NCBI GenBank assembly: GCA_964624795.1
Contig: CAZUZS010000064.1
Location: forward strand, 1 to 28,288
Source of the DNA: CAZUZS01 sp964624795
Lineage (GTDB): Bacteria; Calditrichota; Calditrichia; RBG-13-44-9
DNA length: 28,288 nucleotides
Reading direction: 5' to 3'
Shown here: positions 16,721 to 24,362 of the stretch, piece after piece
Numbering within the stretch: the first letter of the stretch is position 1
Layout: the number at the start of each line of letters is the position of its first letter
The notes under the pieces: generated by a model
What the model saw: only the letters and a program-made list of their open reading frames with translations
Told to the model about the DNA's origin: nothing
Database searches by the model: none
Made by a program: the position numbers and the translations under genes

Positions 16721-17158
16721 ATGAAAAAAGGGATTGTCTATCTTTTCGTGTTTAGCTTCCTTCTCATGTCGTTTGTTGGCTGCAGTCATAAAGCTGGTGA
16801 GAAAGAGTATTATGATTTGGCTTACCAGTATATGGGAAAAGAGAAATACAGCGAAGCCGAAAAATATTTCCAGAAAATCCTCGATGAATATCCGAACGGT
16901 GTTTACTCATCAAAAGCGCTATTCATGGTCGGATTTATCAATGCCAATCACTTGAAAAATTTCGACAAGGCAAAAAAGTATTACACAGAGTTTTTGAAAA
17001 AATATCCCAATCATGAGTTGGCGGCCTCTGCTAAATACGAGATCGAGAACCTGGGGAAAAATGTGGATGATTTGCCGTTCCTGAAGGATGAAAATCTAAC
17101 AAAGGATAGTATTAACACCATAAGCTCAACTCAGGTTTCAAAGGCAGCAGCACAATAG
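16721..17158 (+). CDS. TPR-containing outer-envelope lipoprotein (BamD/YbgF-like repeats)
   Basis: A 145-residue lipoprotein. The signal peptide (basic start, hydrophobic 4-19) ends in a lipobox SFVG-Cys21, where lipid would be attached. Two tetratricopeptide-like repeats follow: YYDLAYQYMGKEKYSEAEKYF with ILDEYPNG, and a second unit around FDKAKKYYTEFLKKYPNHELAASAKYEI. This spacing is like that of BamD and YbgF-type proteins, which act as protein-interaction adaptors in the envelope, but it is much shorter than BamD. The ATG at 16721 has GGAGG 4 bases upstream; a longer frame from 16655 would bury the signal peptide and is rejected. A strong terminator follows, so it is probably transcribed separately from the Bat/Gld cluster. 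Confidence 0.88.
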   Translation: MKKGIVYLFVFSFLLMSFVGCSHKAGEKEYYDLAYQYMGKEKYSEAEKYFQKILDEYPNGVYSSKALFMVGFINANHLKNFDKAKKYYTEFLKKYPNHELAASAKYEIENLGKNVDDLPFLKDENLTKDSINTISSTQVSKAAAQ

Positions 17159-17208
17159 AATGAGGAATTCAAAAAAAATAGTCTTATTAAAATAGTATTG
17201 TCTTGCGG

Positions 17209-17240
17209 ACCCTGTTTTTTCTTTACAAAACAGGGTTTTT
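17209..17240 (+). terminator. Rho-independent terminator after the TPR lipoprotein gene
   Basis: A perfect 10-bp stem, ACCCTGTTTT (17209-17218) and AAAACAGGGT (17227-17236), with an 8-base loop followed by TTTT, A and TTT. It lies 51 bases after the stop codon and separates the lipoprotein gene from the MoxR/Bat cluster. Confidence 0.92.
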
Positions 17241-17313
17241 ATTTGAACTTTAAAACACCGGAACTTTGCTTTTCACGAAAAGTATATATCAACCTTGTTC
17301 AGACTGGGAGCAT

Positions 17314-18279
17314 ATGAAAACGGAAAAAATACTGCAATTATCGGCGTTTTTAATCCTTCTTTGCATAGTCAATTCATTAATTTCACAACCTGCGGATACG
17401 GTTCGAAGCACACAACAGGCGCCGCAGCAAATTAAGCTGAATACATTTGTGGAAAAGAGCACAGTGCCTCTTAACGGGATCGTGATTTTTCGCGTCGAGT
17501 TGTCATGGCCGGGCGAATTGAGCCGTTACCAGATCGAACCGGTCTCGCAGCCGATCCTTACAAATTTGCTGCTCGAGGGAAGCGGTTCGGAAAACCGCCT
17601 GGAGCCTGTTGGCGATGGTCAGTTCATGGCAGTCAAAGCGATTACCTACCGGCTGAAGCCGCTTGAAATGGGCATGGCATATATCGACGGCGTGGTAATA
17701 AAATATAAGGACAGGCAAACCGGAGAGGAAGACCAGCTAAAATCGCAGCGCGTGATGGTAGAAATTTCTGAGCCGGTCGCTGAAAATGGCACGGGCAAAG
17801 TCCGATCCTATGTTTACCTGAGTCTTCTAATTATATTCTTTGCCGCAATCCTCTATTTCATAATTGTTTATTTCAGGAAAAAGAAACAGGTACGGGAAAG
17901 TGTAGTGCCGGTGATTTCTTTACCTGAAGCATACCTGAACCGACTTGGGCAGGAAGTAGACCCGCGCGGCACTAACCTGAATGAAATGACCGGATTGCTT
18001 TCACAGATATTCAGGGAATACCTGAACCAGGAATTCGGTATTCATACCCGGGAATCCAGTACCAAAGAGATTGTGAGCCAGCTAAACGAACTTAACCTGG
18101 ATGAAACCGACCGCCACAACCTGGTGGGCGTTTTCGAGAAACTGGACCTGATTAAATTCGCAGGAAAAAATGTGGATGCCGCCGATTTCACCAACATCTA
18201 CGGAACTATTGAAGCGTTCCTCATCAAACGCAAGCAGTTGCTGGATAACAGGCAAGTTGAAATAAAGGAGGAAGAATGA
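17314..18279 (+). CDS. BatD-like membrane protein 1
   Basis: A 321-residue protein. A signal peptide or N-terminal anchor (about 5-23) is followed by an exported beta-rich domain (about 38-152, KLNTFVEKSTVPLNGIVIF to SQRVMVEIS) of the BatD/oxygen-tolerance type, one transmembrane helix (166-186), a basic stop-transfer RKKK, and a cytosolic helical domain (about 205-315). The cytosolic domain contains LSQIFREYLNQEF and STKEIVSQL and is shared with the second BatD-like protein at 21409. The ATG at 17314 with GGGAG just upstream is preferred over an in-frame start at 17266. The stop overlaps the moxR start (ATGA), so the two are translationally coupled. BatD-type proteins are thought to work with MoxR and VWA proteins at the membrane; the molecular job is unknown. 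Confidence 0.82.
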   Translation: MKTEKILQLSAFLILLCIVNSLISQPADTVRSTQQAPQQIKLNTFVEKSTVPLNGIVIFRVELSWPGELSRYQIEPVSQPILTNLLLEGSGSENRLEPVGDGQFMAVKAITYRLKPLEMGMAYIDGVVIKYKDRQTGEEDQLKSQRVMVEISEPVAENGTGKVRSYVYLSLLIIFFAAILYFIIVYFRKKKQVRESVVPVISLPEAYLNRLGQEVDPRGTNLNEMTGLLSQIFREYLNQEFGIHTRESSTKEIVSQLNELNLDETDRHNLVGVFEKLDLIKFAGKNVDAADFTNIYGTIEAFLIKRKQLLDNRQVEIKEEE

Positions 18280-19265
18280 GCATCGATATTCAGGCGATTA
18301 ATGAGAAAATTCAGCGCGAAAGCGCCTTTGTGGAAAAAATTACCTCGGAAGTTGGAAAGGTCATTGTAGGGCAAAATTACATGGTGGAGCGTTTGCTCAT
18401 CGGGCTGCTGTGCAACGGCCATGTTCTGCTTGAGGGTGTTCCCGGTTTGGCAAAAACCATGACTGTGCGAACGCTCTCTTCCGTCATCCAGACCAAATTC
18501 CAGCGCATCCAGTTTACGCCCGACCTTTTGCCGGCAGACTTGCTTGGCACCCTGATTTACAATCAGAAAACCGGCGATTTCACGGTTCGCAAGGGTCCAC
18601 TCTTCGCCAATTTGATTTTGGCGGATGAAATAAACCGCTCGCCGGCCAAGGTGCAGAGCGCCCTGCTGGAAGCCATGCAGGAACGGCAGGTCACAATTGG
18701 CGACACCACCTACCCACTGGAAGAGCCGTTCCTGGTGATGGCAACCCAGAATCCCATTGAGCAGGAAGGAACCTACCCGCTGCCGGAGGCGCAGGTTGAC
18801 CGTTTTATGCTGAAACTGCAGGTCACCTATCCGAAAAAAGAGGAGGAACTGGCAATCATGCAGCGTATGACCAGTGGCGATAGCATAGCTGTGAATTCGG
18901 CGGTATCTCCCAAAGATATTTTGAAAGCCCGGCAGGTGGTAAATGAAGTTTATATGGATGAAAAAATAGACCGTTACATTGTAGATATTGTTTTTGCTAC
19001 CAGGAATCCGGGGGAGTACGGATTAAACGATTTGACCTCGCTGATTGCGTTTGGCGCATCCCCGCGGGCATCAATTAATCTGAAATTGGCGGCAAAAGCG
19101 CATGCTTTCCTGCGCCGCCGGGGTTACGTGACGCCGGAAGATGTGAAAGCTATCGGCATGGATGTGCTGCGCCACAGGGTAATTGTGACTTATGAGGCTG
19201 AAGCGGAGGAAGCCACTTCTGAGGATGTTGTGAGGCGGGTGCTGAACCAGATTGAAGTGCCATAA
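18276..19265 (+). CDS. moxR: MoxR family AAA+ ATPase
   Basis: A 329-residue cytosolic AAA+ ATPase, normal length. Visible motifs are Walker A GVPGLAKT (54-61), Walker B ILADEIN (114-120), a sensor-1-type MATQNP in FLVMATQNPIEQEG, the arginine-finger block LPEAQVDRF, and the C-terminal lid with GASPRASINL. MoxR proteins act as chaperone-like ATPases that mature or insert metal or partner complexes together with VWA-domain proteins. The start overlaps the upstream BatD-like gene by 4 bases with AAGGAGG before it, and a DUF58 gene follows after 38 bases. That is the standard MoxR-DUF58 pair, so the two proteins very probably cooperate. Confidence 0.96.
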   Translation: MSIDIQAINEKIQRESAFVEKITSEVGKVIVGQNYMVERLLIGLLCNGHVLLEGVPGLAKTMTVRTLSSVIQTKFQRIQFTPDLLPADLLGTLIYNQKTGDFTVRKGPLFANLILADEINRSPAKVQSALLEAMQERQVTIGDTTYPLEEPFLVMATQNPIEQEGTYPLPEAQVDRFMLKLQVTYPKKEEELAIMQRMTSGDSIAVNSAVSPKDILKARQVVNEVYMDEKIDRYIVDIVFATRNPGEYGLNDLTSLIAFGASPRASINLKLAAKAHAFLRRRGYVTPEDVKAIGMDVLRHRVIVTYEAEAEEATSEDVVRRVLNQIEVP

Positions 19266-19303
19266 CAATTGAAAATGGAAACGGAAGCCGGTCAGTAGTC
19301 AAC

Positions 19304-20197
19304 ATGGACACTAAAGAGCTATTAAAAAAAGTCAGGCAAATTGAATTAAGCATTCGGGGCGTGGTTAACGAAGTGTTCGCCGGCGAATACCACTCTGTGT
19401 TCAAGGGGAGGGGAATGGAGTTCGCCGAGGTTCGGGAATACCAGCCCGGCGATGATATTCGCACCATTGACTGGAATGTCTCCGCCCGCATGAATCATCC
19501 CTATGTAAAGATTTTCGACGAAGAACGTGAGCTTACGGTAATGATTTTGTTCGACGCCAGCTCATCGGAGAGTTTTGGCAGCCGCAGCCAGATGAAAGGC
19601 GGAATCGCGGTGGAGATTGCGGCGCTGCTGGCCTCGTCTGCAATTCGCAATAATGACAAGGTCGGTCTGGTCATCTTCAGCGATAAAATCGACAAGTTTG
19701 TGCCGCCCCACAAAGGGCGAAAGCATATTCTTCGGGTGATTCGGGAGCTGCTCTACTACGCGGAGTCCAGCGAAGAGGACCGCTCTTCCCGAACCGATAT
19801 CGCGGTAGCGCTGGAATATATGAACCAGATTCTGAAGCGGCGTGCCACGGTGTTCCTGATAAGCGATTTTCTGGCGGAGGGATTCGACCGTGATTTGCAG
19901 ATCGCCAACAAGCGGCACGACCTGGTTGCTATTCGGCTGATCGATCCGCTGGAGGAGCGGCTGCCGGGAGTGGGCCTGGTGGAATTCGAAGACCTGGAAA
20001 CCGGCGAGACCATTTTGCTGGACACATCCATGGCCGAAATTCGTGAAACGGTAGAAGAAAACGCATTGACAGAGAAAAACAAGCTGGACAAAGCATTCAA
20101 ATCCATCGGTGTGGATCATATCGATATTTATACCGATCAATCTTACGTCCAGCCCCTGACCCGTTTTTTCCGGGCGCGTGCCAGACGGTTTCATTAG
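19304..20197 (+). CDS. DUF58 domain protein (VWA-like, MoxR partner)
   Basis: A 297-residue cytosolic protein. The DUF58 signature GRGMEFAEVREYQPGDDIRTIDW (35-57) with NVSARMNHPYVKIFDEERE is intact and precedes a von Willebrand A-like fold whose metal-site motif reads FDASSS (83-88), with a later FLISDFLAEGF. There is no membrane anchor. DUF58 proteins accompany MoxR ATPases and are thought to be their VWA-type partner or adaptor. The ribosome site before ATG 19304 is weak, but the family N-terminus fits. It is followed by a 226-base gap with a palindromic repeat (20258-20312), so the next gene may have its own promoter. Confidence 0.93.
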   Translation: MDTKELLKKVRQIELSIRGVVNEVFAGEYHSVFKGRGMEFAEVREYQPGDDIRTIDWNVSARMNHPYVKIFDEERELTVMILFDASSSESFGSRSQMKGGIAVEIAALLASSAIRNNDKVGLVIFSDKIDKFVPPHKGRKHILRVIRELLYYAESSEEDRSSRTDIAVALEYMNQILKRRATVFLISDFLAEGFDRDLQIANKRHDLVAIRLIDPLEERLPGVGLVEFEDLETGETILLDTSMAEIRETVEENALTEKNKLDKAFKSIGVDHIDIYTDQSYVQPLTRFFRARARRFH

Positions 20198-20257
20198 TTT
20201 CTTTGTTTGCCAAATAGTCATGTAATATGAAAAAATATAATTCGACAGATTCTTTTT

Positions 20258-20312
20258 ACCTCACCTCCTTGCTCCCCCTCTCCAACACGGAGAGGGGGTT
20301 GGGGGGTGAGGT
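20258..20312. repeat. GC-rich palindromic intergenic repeat, copy A
   Basis: Nested inverted repeats: an outer ACCTCACC (20258-20265)/GGTGAGGT (20305-20312) and an inner CCCCCTCTCC (20274-20283)/GGAGAGGGGG (20289-20298) with a 5-base loop. The same core and the same right-hand GGGGGTGAGGTT tail occur at 27552-27590. This is a dispersed REP/MITE-like element in the gap between the DUF58 gene and the SurA-like gene; the rest of 20198-20423 is very AT-rich and could hold a promoter. Confidence 0.8.
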
Positions 20313-20423
20313 TCTTCCAACAGTAAATTTTTACTTTTTAAAATATTTTTTAAATTTTTCTGCGGCTTATCTAAAATTCCACGCAATTAATTTTACAAAC
20401 AAAATAAAAATTGAATCGGGGTC

Positions 20424-21428
20424 ATGTATTTATTGAAGAATCGTTCCGGATCGGGAAAATTCTATTTCCCGCTTAATGTAACAAGCGGTCGTCAATTCAT
20501 AATTATTTCGATTTTCCTCTCATTTATTTTTCTCTTAACCAGTTGTGGCTCGAGTTCTAAACCGCAGATTTCCGCACAGAAAAAGCGGGAGTTGGCCAAT
20601 GCGCTTTACAACCAGCAGCTTTATCCGCAGGCAGTGAAGGAATATGAGGATTATTTGAAAAATTACAAATTGGATGAAAAAGAACAGGCCAATATTTCCT
20701 ACATGATCGCCAACATCTATTTCGACCGGCTGCACGATTATGAAAATGCGCTGGCCTACTATCTGCGCATCAAATACCTGTTTCCCAATTCCAATTTGCA
20801 AGGTGAGGTCAGCAAAAAGATGGTGGAAAGCCTGGAGCGCATGAAACGCTCCACCGACGCCCAGCAGGTTATCGAGCAAACCTCGGCGCTGGACGAATCG
20901 CAAAAACCGAAATCCAAGCCGGGTGATGTGATTGCGAAGATCGGTGATCGCAACATCACCACCGGCGACCTGGAATACGAGATGAACCAGCTTCCGCCTT
21001 ACGTCCGGGACCAGCTAAAGACCAAAGATCAAAAAATTGAATTTCTAAGAAACTATATTGTTCAGGAATTGTTATATGATTCGGCAAAACGCCAGGGACT
21101 GGATAAAGACAAGGATGTCAGGGCAGGTGTTTTACAGACCGAAAAATCTTTGATGGCGCAGAAGTTGTTGAAACAGGAGATCGAAAAAGAAGTGGGATTG
21201 GACAAATATTCCAATGCCGATGTGGAGTTGTATTACAAAGCCAACAAAGAAAAGTATGCGGAAAAGGATGACAAAGGAAAAGTCAAAAAAATCAAACCGT
21301 TCAGCGAAGTCAGCCAACAGGTGGCGCAGGATTTCATGCAGGAAAAACAGAAGGAAGCCTACCAGCGATTAGTAGATCGATTGATGCAAGCGGAAAAAGT
21401 GAAAATTTATGAGCAGAAGTTTCAGTAG
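20424..21428 (+). CDS. TPR plus SurA/PpiC-like chaperone lipoprotein lacking the parvulin domain
   Basis: A 334-residue lipoprotein. The hydrophobic signal segment (25-40) ends in the lipobox LLTS-Cys41. Residues 55-150 hold TPR-like helices (LANALYNQQLYPQAVKEYEDYL, IANIYFDRLHDYENALAYYL). Residues 168-280 are a SurA/PpiC N-terminal chaperone-type region: IAKIGDRNITTGDLE, then the ELLYDSAKRQGLDKD block, then DVELYYKANKEKY. In ordinary family members a parvulin isomerase domain follows this Tyr-Tyr block. Here a roughly 10-residue charged linker (KDDKGKVKKI, 281-290) leads straight to the family's C-terminal helix PFSEVSQQVAQDF to the end. It should therefore be a periplasm-facing chaperone or scaffold without isomerase activity. 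Its last 20 bases overlap the second BatD-like gene. Confidence 0.88.
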   Translation: MYLLKNRSGSGKFYFPLNVTSGRQFIIISIFLSFIFLLTSCGSSSKPQISAQKKRELANALYNQQLYPQAVKEYEDYLKNYKLDEKEQANISYMIANIYFDRLHDYENALAYYLRIKYLFPNSNLQGEVSKKMVESLERMKRSTDAQQVIEQTSALDESQKPKSKPGDVIAKIGDRNITTGDLEYEMNQLPPYVRDQLKTKDQKIEFLRNYIVQELLYDSAKRQGLDKDKDVRAGVLQTEKSLMAQKLLKQEIEKEVGLDKYSNADVELYYKANKEKYAEKDDKGKVKKIKPFSEVSQQVAQDFMQEKQKEAYQRLVDRLMQAEKVKIYEQKFQ

Positions 21429-22458
21429 AAAAAAAGTTGCGGACAGATTTATCCTGTTTTTGCCCGCAAGCCTCATATTCGCGTTAGCGATTATGGCTTA
21501 TGCCGGGCAGGCGCTGATCCGGGTAAACGCGGAGGTCGACAAGTCAATAATTACCATCGGCGACCGGATCACTTACACTCTCACAATCCAGCACGAAAAG
21601 AGCCTGCGCATCGAGCAGCCAGGGCCGGGCGCCAACCTGGGACAATTCGAAATAAAGGATTACAAGATCGGCGAGCCGCTGGAAGAGGGTGGCAACATCA
21701 CCCAAAAATTCGAATATCAAATATCGGTTTTCGATACCGGCAGGTTTGTGATTCCACCTTTCCCGGTGGCGTTTTCCTCGTCCGACACTTCCAAGAAATA
21801 TCAAATAATCCAATCCGAACCGATTGAGATCAAAGTAAAAAGCGTTTTGACTTCCGAGGATGCGGAGATCCGGGACATCAAAGCGCCGCAGCCCATTCCG
21901 TTCAATTACCGCAAATGGACGCTGTTTTCCGTCGCCGGACTGCTGGTTCTGATTGCCGTTGGCCTGGCTATTTACATCATCCGCCAGCGGAAAAAAGGCG
22001 TGCCGCTTTTCCGCCGGGAAGTTATTCGCCCCGCGCACGAAATTGCTTTGGAGGAGCTGGAAATATTGAAATCCAACTGGCAGCAGATGCTGGAAAACGG
22101 CGAGCACAAAAAACTGTTCGAACAACTGTCCGATATCTTGAGGCGCTACCTGGAAAACCGCTATTTTATTAAGGCCACCGAGGAAACCACTTCCGAGATT
22201 CGCATGTCGCTGGAAGAAGCGTCCATCGAAACCGAACCGCAAGAAAAAGCCGGGAAGGTGCTGGATTTTTCGGATATGGTGAAATTTGCCAAATACATTC
22301 CGCAAGCAGCGGAAACCGAAAATATGATTGATTTAACGGAAGAGTTTATTTTAGAAACGAAGCTTATTTTTGAACCTGTTGAACAACAAGTTGAAGTGAC
22401 CGAAACGGACAAAGAGCTTGAACCGCTTCCGGAAAACGAGAGCGGTGTGACAGGCTAA
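21409..22458 (+). CDS. BatD-like membrane protein 2
   Basis: A 349-residue protein laid out like the first BatD-like protein: signal anchor (13-32), an exported beta domain (about 35-147, including VDKSIITIGDRITYTLTI and GRFVIPPFPV), one transmembrane helix (170-191), basic RQRKK, then a cytosolic helical domain (about 205-325) and an acidic Glu/Thr-rich tail. The cytosolic LSDILRRYLENRYFIKATEETTSEIRMSL parallels LSQIFREYLNQEFGIHTRESSTKEIVSQL of protein 1, so they are paralogues. The start lies 20 bases inside the SurA-like gene, in a different frame, which argues for coupled translation. It is followed by the GldA-like ATPase after 58 bases, bridging the Bat and ABC parts of the cluster. Confidence 0.84.
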   Translation: MSRSFSRKKVADRFILFLPASLIFALAIMAYAGQALIRVNAEVDKSIITIGDRITYTLTIQHEKSLRIEQPGPGANLGQFEIKDYKIGEPLEEGGNITQKFEYQISVFDTGRFVIPPFPVAFSSSDTSKKYQIIQSEPIEIKVKSVLTSEDAEIRDIKAPQPIPFNYRKWTLFSVAGLLVLIAVGLAIYIIRQRKKGVPLFRREVIRPAHEIALEELEILKSNWQQMLENGEHKKLFEQLSDILRRYLENRYFIKATEETTSEIRMSLEEASIETEPQEKAGKVLDFSDMVKFAKYIPQAAETENMIDLTEEFILETKLIFEPVEQQVEVTETDKELEPLPENESGVTG

Positions 22459-22516
22459 AACCTGTCAATAATAATATCACCAAAAATGTGAACCAAAAAG
22501 ATACGGAGGAACGAAA

Positions 22517-23455
22517 GTGATTGAGGTGAGAGGCCTGACGCGTTATTATGGCGAGAAGAGGGCAATCCATGATGTTACCTTTGATGTCCGGAAAGGAGAG
22601 GTGTTGGGGCTGCTGGGCCCGAATGCGGCCGGCAAGACGACCACCATGAAAATTCTGACCTGTTTTATGCCGCCAACCTCGGGCGAGGCGAAAGTTGCCG
22701 GTTTTGACATCTGGGAACAATCCATGGAAGTGAAAAAGAAGATCGGGTATCTTCCGGAAAATCCCCCATTATACAGCGATTTGCGGGTAGAGGAATATCT
22801 TGATTTTGTAGCAAAAATCAAAAGCGTGCCCGCCAATCAACGGAAAGCAGCGGTTTCCAATTCTATTGAAAAGGCGGCACTGCAATCCGTGCAACGACAG
22901 GTGATCGGAAGCCTGTCCAAAGGATTCCGGCAGCGGGTGGGCCTGGCGCAGGCGCTGTTGGGCGATCCCGAAGTACTGATCCTGGATGAACCGACGGTGG
23001 GCCTGGACCCCCGGCAGATTATCGAGATCAGGGAACTGATAAAACAATTAGGCGGCGACCACACCATCATTTTGTCCACCCATATTCTGCCGGAAGTGGA
23101 AATGACTTGCGGGCGGGTGGTTATTATTAATGAGGGAGAAGTGGTAGCGCAGGACACTCCCGGCAACCTTATGCATCGGCTGCGTGGCAACGAGCGCACC
23201 GTACTGGAATTGACCGGCGAAGAAAAGAAAGCCCGGTCGGTGTTCGATAAATTTAGTGAAGTGGTGGGTGTTAACCAGCTAAAAGGCGCGCAGGATAATC
23301 ATCACCGGTTCGTTCTGGAAACCAGCAGCGATATCCGCCAGGACCTGGCGAAAGCTGTTGTGGAAAACGGGCTGGGTTTGTATGAGCTTCGCACAGAAGC
23401 CTACTCCCTGGAGGAAATCTTCCTGCACCTGACCACGAAAGAGGAGGTTGCCTGA
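22517..23455 (+). CDS. ABC transporter ATPase, GldA-like
   Basis: A 312-residue ABC-2-type ATP-binding subunit. Walker A is GPNAAGKT (34-41; Ala replaces the more common Gly at position 37), the Q-loop region is IGYLPENPPLY, the signature reads LSKGFRQRVGLAQALL, Walker B is VLILDEPTVGLDP and the H-loop is ILSTHILPEVE. A C-terminal extension of about 90 residues is typical of GldA-like proteins. The start is GTG with GGAGG 7 bases upstream. With the next two genes it makes an A-F-G module as in the gliding-motility ABC set of Bacteroidota. Such modules also occur in non-gliding bacteria and their substrate is unknown, so motility should not be assumed. The permease gene starts 2 bases after the stop. 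Confidence 0.92.
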   Translation: MIEVRGLTRYYGEKRAIHDVTFDVRKGEVLGLLGPNAAGKTTTMKILTCFMPPTSGEAKVAGFDIWEQSMEVKKKIGYLPENPPLYSDLRVEEYLDFVAKIKSVPANQRKAAVSNSIEKAALQSVQRQVIGSLSKGFRQRVGLAQALLGDPEVLILDEPTVGLDPRQIIEIRELIKQLGGDHTIILSTHILPEVEMTCGRVVIINEGEVVAQDTPGNLMHRLRGNERTVLELTGEEKKARSVFDKFSEVVGVNQLKGAQDNHHRFVLETSSDIRQDLAKAVVENGLGLYELRTEAYSLEEIFLHLTTKEEVA

Positions 23456-23457
23456 TC

Positions 23458-24240
23458 ATGAAAAACACTTATGCAATATTTCAAAAAGAGTTGAAACATT
23501 TCTTTTATTCTCCAATCGCGTACATCGTAATTGCGGCGTTTACCATTATTGCCGGAATTTTCTTTTACCTGTACCTGAGCAGCTTTGTGCAGGCGGCATT
23601 TATGGATATGATGCGCTCGCAGCAATTCCGTACCGCGCCGCAAAAATTCAATATAAATTTGCAATTGATTCGTCCCTACTTCTGGAACCTGGCTTTGATC
23701 TCCCTGTTTGTGTTGCCGCTGGTGACCATGCGGCTCTACTCGGAGGAGAAAAAGTCCGGGACAGTTGAGCTGTTATATACAACACCGCTGTCAACCACCA
23801 GCATTGTGTTAGGCAAATTTCTGGCGGGCATTGTGTTCTATTTTGTGATGCTGATCCCGACCTTTGTTTTTATGGCACTGCTGTTTATTTACGGAAATCC
23901 TGAATTCGGGCCGGTGCTTTCCGGGTACCTCGGGCTTTTCCTGCTGGGCAGCGCGTTCATATCGGGAGGGCTTTTTATTTCATCTCTCACCGAGAATCAG
24001 ATTATTGCCGCCATAGGCGGATTCGGGCTTTCGCTGCTGTTGTGGGTGATTGGCTGGGCGGCAAGTTATGCCGGGCCAAACCTGGCCGGTATCCTGAACT
24101 ACCTGTCCATTATCAACCATTTCGAAGATTTTGCACAGGGCGTAATCGATTCGAAACATGTGCTCTATTACCTGTTGTTTAGCTCGTTCGGCATTTATCT
24201 CACGTTAAAATCGGTTGAATCCATCAAATGGAGAGCATAA
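23458..24240 (+). CDS. ABC-2 type permease, GldF-like
   Basis: A 260-residue integral membrane protein with about six hydrophobic helices (for example IAYIVIAAFTIIAGIFFYLYL and FLAGIVFYFVMLIPTFVFMALLF). The KNTYAIFQKELKHFFYSPIAY start and the RLYSEEKKSGTVELLYTTPLS motif are characteristic of GldF-like ABC-2 permeases. It should form the membrane channel energised by the GldA-like ATPase, from which it is separated by only 2 bases. A 122-base gap without a clear signal precedes the GldG-like gene. Confidence 0.93.
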   Translation: MKNTYAIFQKELKHFFYSPIAYIVIAAFTIIAGIFFYLYLSSFVQAAFMDMMRSQQFRTAPQKFNINLQLIRPYFWNLALISLFVLPLVTMRLYSEEKKSGTVELLYTTPLSTTSIVLGKFLAGIVFYFVMLIPTFVFMALLFIYGNPEFGPVLSGYLGLFLLGSAFISGGLFISSLTENQIIAAIGGFGLSLLLWVIGWAASYAGPNLAGILNYLSIINHFEDFAQGVIDSKHVLYYLLFSSFGIYLTLKSVESIKWRA

Positions 24241-24362
24241 TTGGAATATGTCCGGCAGCGGGGAGCAAAATTACGATGCGCAAAAAATGTCTGCAAAAAA
24301 GAGAAGTTTCGCGCCTTGCTGTTTCAAAACAAAGTGAAAATCAGTAGGAGGTTGAAAAATAT

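Noticed and set aside
16481..16789. 102-residue minus-strand frame overlapping the TPR lipoprotein start
   Set aside because: Some stretches look protein-like, but there is no start signal, and it conflicts with a lipoprotein gene that has a good ribosome site and lipobox.
20227..20436. 69-residue frame before the SurA-like gene
   Set aside because: It is a translation of the palindromic repeat (the NTERGLGGEV-type peptide) and AT-rich spacer, not a gene.
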